Shown in pieces: positions 61,058 through 64,000 of a DNA stretch of 64,000 nucleotides (its first letter is position 1; the number at the start of each line of letters is the position of its first letter). Source of the DNA: Ciceribacter sp. T2.26MG-112.2 (lineage in GTDB: Bacteria > Pseudomonadota > Alphaproteobacteria > Rhizobiales > Rhizobiaceae). The position numbers were made by a program, and so were the translations under genes. Below the pieces are notes generated by a model. That model searched no databases. It saw only the letters and a list, made by a program, of their open reading frames with translations, and had not been told where the DNA came from. The stretch is from positions 1-64,000 of the forward strand of contig NZ_UEYQ01000013.1 of NCBI RefSeq assembly GCF_900492205.1, read 5' to 3'.

Positions 61058-61102
61058 ATGATCAAGTCGATGAACATCGGTAACTGGTGGTGGGCACGCT
61101 AA
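61058..61102 (+). CDS. trpL: trp leader peptide TrpL
   Basis: A 14-residue reading frame, [14 protein letters not shown], ending in TAA. It contains three consecutive Trp codons followed by Ala-Arg, the same length and C-terminal layout as the S. meliloti leader peptide. The ribosome pauses at the Trp codons when charged tRNA-Trp is low, so the antiterminator forms. A shorter start at 61070 is possible. There is no Shine-Dalgarno, consistent with a leaderless mRNA. Confidence 0.88.
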   Translation: MIKSMNIGNWWWAR

Positions 61103-61142
61103 CGCGGCCTTTACCAGTCATGTCCAAAGACAAGTGACCCCA

Positions 61143-61174
61143 AAGCCGCCCGGAGAACCTGAGGCGGCTTTTTT
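61143..61174 (+). terminator. trp attenuator terminator
   Basis: Eight-base stem (61143-61150 with 61163-61170), a 12-base loop, and six T. It stands 50 bases before the trpE(G) start. Confidence 0.9.
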
Positions 61175-61223
61175 GTATTCAGGGCGCCTCGATCCGGGCC
61201 TTGAGAGACGGAGAAACGCAAGT

Positions 61224-63413
61224 ATGGCGACGATCATTCGGGACGATGGCGGAGAGACCTACGAGACGCGGGGCGGGATCACCGTCACGCGCGAGCGGCG
61301 CCCGACGCCCTATGCCGATGCCATTTCGAGCTATATCGACCGGCTCGACGAGCGGCGCGGCGCGGTGTTCTCGTCCAACTACGAATATCCGGGCCGCTAT
61401 ACCCGCTGGGACACCGCGATCATCGATCCGCCGCTCGGGTTGTCCTGCTTCGGCCGCAAGGTGTGGATCGAGGCCTATAACGAACGCGGCGAAGTGCTTC
61501 TGTCGCTGATCGCCGACAAGCTCGCAGGCGTCGCCGACCTGACACTCGGCGCGCGCACGGCGCGGCGTCTCGACCTCGTCGTCAACGAGCCGGACCGGGT
61601 GTTTACCGAGGAGGAACGCTCGAAGATCCCGACCGTCTTCACCGTGCTGCGCGCCATCACCGACCTTTTTCACTCGGATGCGGATTCGTCGATCGGCCTG
61701 TTCGGTGCCTTCGGCTACGATCTGGCCTTCCAGTTCGACGCGATCAAGCTGTCGCTGGCACGGCCGGAAGACCAGCGCGACATGGTGCTTTTCCTGCCCG
61801 ACGAGATCCTCGTCGTCGACCATTACTCGGCCAAGGCCTGGATCGACCGCTACGACTTTGAAAAGGGCGGGTTGTCCACCAAGGACAAGTCGGGCGAGAT
61901 CGCACCGGAACCGTTCCAGCACACCGACACGATCCCGCCGCGCGGCGACCATCGTCCCGGCGAATATGCCGAGCTGGTGGTGAAGGCCAAGGAGAGTTTT
62001 CGCCGCGGCGACCTGTTCGAAGTGGTGCCGGGGCAGAAGTTCATGGAACGCTGCGATTCGAAGCCGTCGGAGATTTCCAAGCGGCTGAAGGAAATCAATC
62101 CGTCGCCCTATTCCTTCTTCATCAATCTGGGACACCAGGAATATCTGGTCGGCGCCTCGCCGGAAATGTTCGTGCGCGTCTCTGGCCGGCGGATCGAAAC
62201 CTGCCCGATCTCCGGCACGATCAAGCGCGGCGACGATCCGATTGCCGATAGCGAGCAGATCCTCAAGCTCCTGAACTCCAAGAAGGACGAGAGCGAGCTC
62301 ACCATGTGCTCGGACGTCGACCGCAACGACAAGAGCCGCGTTTGCGAGCCGGGCTCGGTCAAGGTGATTGGCCGCCGGCAGATCGAGATGTATTCGCGCC
62401 TGATCCACACCGTCGACCACATCGAAGGTCGGCTGCGCGACGACATGGACGCCTTCGACGGATTCTTGAGCCACGCCTGGGCCGTCACCGTCACCGGCGC
62501 GCCGAAGCTCTGGGCGATGCGCTTCATCGAGGCGCATGAAAAGAGCCCGCGTGCCTGGTATGGCGGGGCGATCGGCATGGTCGGCTTCAACGGCGACATG
62601 AATACCGGGCTGACGCTCAGGACCGTGCGCATCAAGGACGGCATTGCCGAGGTACGCGCCGGCGCGACGCTGCTGAACGACAGCGATCCGCACGAGGAAG
62701 AGGCCGAGACCGAACTCAAGGCCTCGGCGATGATCGCGGCGATCCGCGACGCCAAGACCGGTAATGACGGCAAGGCCAAGCGCGGCGTCGCCAAGGTCGG
62801 GCAGGGGGTCAAGATCCTGCTGGTCGACCATGAGGACAGCTTCGTCCACACGCTCGCCAACTATTTCCGCCAGACGGGCGCCGAAGTCTCGACCGTGCGC
62901 ACGCCGGTGCCGGAAGAAGTGTTCGACCGGATGAACCCGGATCTTGTGGTGCTGTCGCCCGGACCGGGCAGCCCGAAGGATTTCGACTGCAAGGCGACGA
63001 TCAAGAAGGCGCGCGCCCGCAATCTGCCGATCTTCGGCGTCTGCCTGGGCTTGCAGGCGCTCGCCGAAGCCTATGGCGGGGAACTGCGCCAGCTTGCGGT
63101 GCCGATGCACGGCAAGCCGTCGCGCATCCGCGTGCTGGAACCCGGCCTCGTCTTCTCCGGCCTCGGCAAGGAAGTGACCGTCGGCCGCTATCACTCGATC
63201 TTCGCCGACCCGGCGACGCTCGACCGCGATTTCATGATCACGGCCGAAAGCGAGGACGGCACGATCATGGGCATCGAGCACACCAAGGAACCGGTGGCCG
63301 CCGTGCAGTTCCACCCGGAATCGATCATGACGCTCGGCCACGATGCCGGCATGCGGATGATCGAGAACGTGGTGGCGCATCTGGCAAGACGGGCGAAGGT
63401 GAAGGCGGCATAA
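61224..63413 (+). CDS. trpE(G): Anthranilate synthase, fused TrpE-TrpG
   Basis: A 729-residue fusion typical of Rhizobiaceae. The TrpE part (about residues 1-510) makes anthranilate from chorismate; [25 protein letters not shown] and [15 protein letters not shown] segment (here [12 protein letters not shown]) and [35 protein letters not shown] are hallmarks. The TrpG part (about 535-729) is a glutamine amidotransferase with the oxyanion Gly and nucleophile in [15 protein letters not shown] and HPES near the end. [24 protein letters not shown] begins the amidotransferase domain. The start at 61224 gives the [18 protein letters not shown] opening of rhizobial homologues. Regulated by the trpL attenuator. 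Confidence 0.97.
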   Translation: MATIIRDDGGETYETRGGITVTRERRPTPYADAISSYIDRLDERRGAVFSSNYEYPGRYTRWDTAIIDPPLGLSCFGRKVWIEAYNERGEVLLSLIADKLAGVADLTLGARTARRLDLVVNEPDRVFTEEERSKIPTVFTVLRAITDLFHSDADSSIGLFGAFGYDLAFQFDAIKLSLARPEDQRDMVLFLPDEILVVDHYSAKAWIDRYDFEKGGLSTKDKSGEIAPEPFQHTDTIPPRGDHRPGEYAELVVKAKESFRRGDLFEVVPGQKFMERCDSKPSEISKRLKEINPSPYSFFINLGHQEYLVGASPEMFVRVSGRRIETCPISGTIKRGDDPIADSEQILKLLNSKKDESELTMCSDVDRNDKSRVCEPGSVKVIGRRQIEMYSRLIHTVDHIEGRLRDDMDAFDGFLSHAWAVTVTGAPKLWAMRFIEAHEKSPRAWYGGAIGMVGFNGDMNTGLTLRTVRIKDGIAEVRAGATLLNDSDPHEEEAETELKASAMIAAIRDAKTGNDGKAKRGVAKVGQGVKILLVDHEDSFVHTLANYFRQTGAEVSTVRTPVPEEVFDRMNPDLVVLSPGPGSPKDFDCKATIKKARARNLPIFGVCLGLQALAEAYGGELRQLAVPMHGKPSRIRVLEPGLVFSGLGKEVTVGRYHSIFADPATLDRDFMITAESEDGTIMGIEHTKEPVAAVQFHPESIMTLGHDAGMRMIENVVAHLARRAKVKAA

Positions 63414-63466
63414 GCGCGTCCCGGCTTTGACAAGGCGGGTCAGTTCGTCCATAGGATCAACCAACG

Positions 63467-63496
63467 ACCGTCCGCGTCTCGAACGCGGGCGGTTTT
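63467..63496 (+). terminator. Terminator of trpE(G)
   Basis: ACCGTCCGCG (63467-63476) pairs with CGCGGGCGGT (63484-63493) with one G-T wobble, followed by four T. Confidence 0.85.
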
Positions 63497-63551
63497 GCGT
63501 TTTGGCGGGTGAGTTTCTGCAATTCGCTCGCATCTGCAAGGATACACAGTG

Positions 63552-64000
63552 ATGACCGATCAGGGCAACGGGATCGTCGCGCGGCTTGCCTTCTGGGGTA
63601 TTCCGCTGGCGTTCGGGGTGATGGGGCTGAAGCTCGTCGCCTGGTGGGTGACCGGCTCGGTGGCGCTTTTGTCGGACGGGCTGGAATCGACCGTCAACGT
63701 GGTCGCCGCCTTTATTGCCTATTTCGTCATCCGCTATGCGCGGAAGCCGGCCGATGACGACCACCCCTATGGCCACCACAAGGCGGAGTACCTGTCGGCG
63801 GTTCTCGAGGGTGTACTGATCGTCATCGCGGCCCTGCTCATCATCCGCGAGGCGGTCGGAGCGCTTGCCGATCCGCAGCTGCTCGATGCGCCGGTGCTGG
63901 GGCTTGCGATCAACGGCGTGGCCGGGCTGATCAACCTGGTCTGGGCCCGGGCCCTGATCCGCATCGGCCGGACACATCGGTCGCCGGCGCTTGCGGCCGA
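63552..64000 (+). CDS. Cation diffusion facilitator (CDF) transporter, 5' part
   Basis: The first 149 residues of a CDF family metal exporter; it runs off the window. After a polar start (MTDQGNGIVAR), helices are at about 12-32, 35-60, 85-105 and 115-135. SVALLSDGLESTVNVVAAFIAYFVI contains one pair of the zinc site (D..., with Asp in SDGLES), and HPYGHHKAEYLSAVLEG the second motif. CDF proteins export Zn2+, Co2+, Fe2+ or Mn2+ in exchange for protons. The metal cannot be predicted without the rest. GGA stands before the ATG at 63552. Confidence 0.9.
   Translation, partial: MTDQGNGIVARLAFWGIPLAFGVMGLKLVAWWVTGSVALLSDGLESTVNVVAAFIAYFVIRYARKPADDDHPYGHHKAEYLSAVLEGVLIVIAALLIIREAVGALADPQLLDAPVLGLAINGVAGLINLVWARALIRIGRTHRSPALAA

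Larger units (their letters stand above)
61058..61174 (+). ncRNA. rnTrpL: trp attenuator / rnTrpL small RNA
   Basis: When attenuation occurs, transcription should stop after the hairpin AAGCCGCC (61143-61150) with GGCGGCTT (61163-61170), which is followed by a T run to 61174. The released RNA of about 117 bases corresponds to S. meliloti rnTrpL, which is known to act in trans on other mRNAs. Alternative pairing with upstream leader sequence was not folded by me. Confidence 0.78.

Noticed and set aside
61179..63977. 932-codon minus-strand frame
   Set aside because: Antisense of trpE(G) and the CDF gene.

Overview
The window is high-GC, gene-dense DNA from an alphaproteobacterium, most likely Rhizobiaceae (Rhizobium/Agrobacterium/Shinella/Ensifer group). 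Signs of this are a fused trpE(G) gene behind a WWW-containing trpL attenuator, a choline ABC system of choXWV type, a NolR-like ArsR regulator, a RirA-type TGA-N9-TCA iron box, a PutA without a DNA-binding domain next to an Lrp-type regulator, and many short palindromic intergenic repeats. I see no replication origin, rRNA, prophage or CRISPR. Coding density is about 90 percent and most genes are chromosomal housekeeping or catabolic genes.

Layout. 0-5 kb: J-domain protein, cold shock protein, DusA, a GFA-fold zinc protein, DUF1489 protein, L-serine dehydratase. 5-10.5 kb: a candidate 33-residue membrane peptide, three membrane proteins, a MerR regulator with its operator, MgtE, and a peptide-deformylase-like protein lacking two metal ligands. 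10.5-16 kb: BON protein, tRNA-Leu(GAG), LipB, an EamA transporter, an unknown protein, an unusual START-like/M50 protease fusion, a GNAT protein. 16-19.8 kb: glutathione-dependent formaldehyde oxidation (AdhC/FrmA and FghA) with three small genes between. 20-33.9 kb: a 12-kb glycoside-utilisation operon (ABC importer, GH2 beta-mannosidase, epimerase, Gfo/Idh dehydrogenase, aldo-keto reductase, GH43) read leftward, with a divergent LacI regulator. 34.0-35.2 kb: an IS110-family insertion sequence. 35-42 kb: omega-aminotransferase, NolR-like regulator, HugZ-like protein, choXWV, a class I cytochrome c. 42.2-49.8 kb: an uncharacterised operon (coiled-coil protein, two unknown proteins, AAA+ ATPase, DUF2333-type membrane protein) with a RelE/Xre toxin-antitoxin pair between its members. 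49.8-64 kb: PAS protein, LuxR regulator, PutR/PutA, UPF0114-type protein, formate-tetrahydrofolate ligase, TonB receptor with an iron box, extensin-like protein, trpL/trpE(G), and the start of a cation diffusion facilitator.

Main results. (1) The IS110 element carries, between its left end and the transposase, a sequence that folds like a bridge RNA. All four guide segments can be read by eye: one pair matches the interrupted target and the other matches the element's own ends, each with a CT core. (2) Its target is one of the palindromic intergenic repeats, and removing the element restores a normal repeat. (3) The 42.2-49.8 kb operon is the best candidate in the window for an undescribed multi-protein system.

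The formaldehyde genes connect to C1 metabolism through fhs at 55.7 kb, which can use the formate they release. PutA and the choline importer fit a soil or plant-associated lifestyle.
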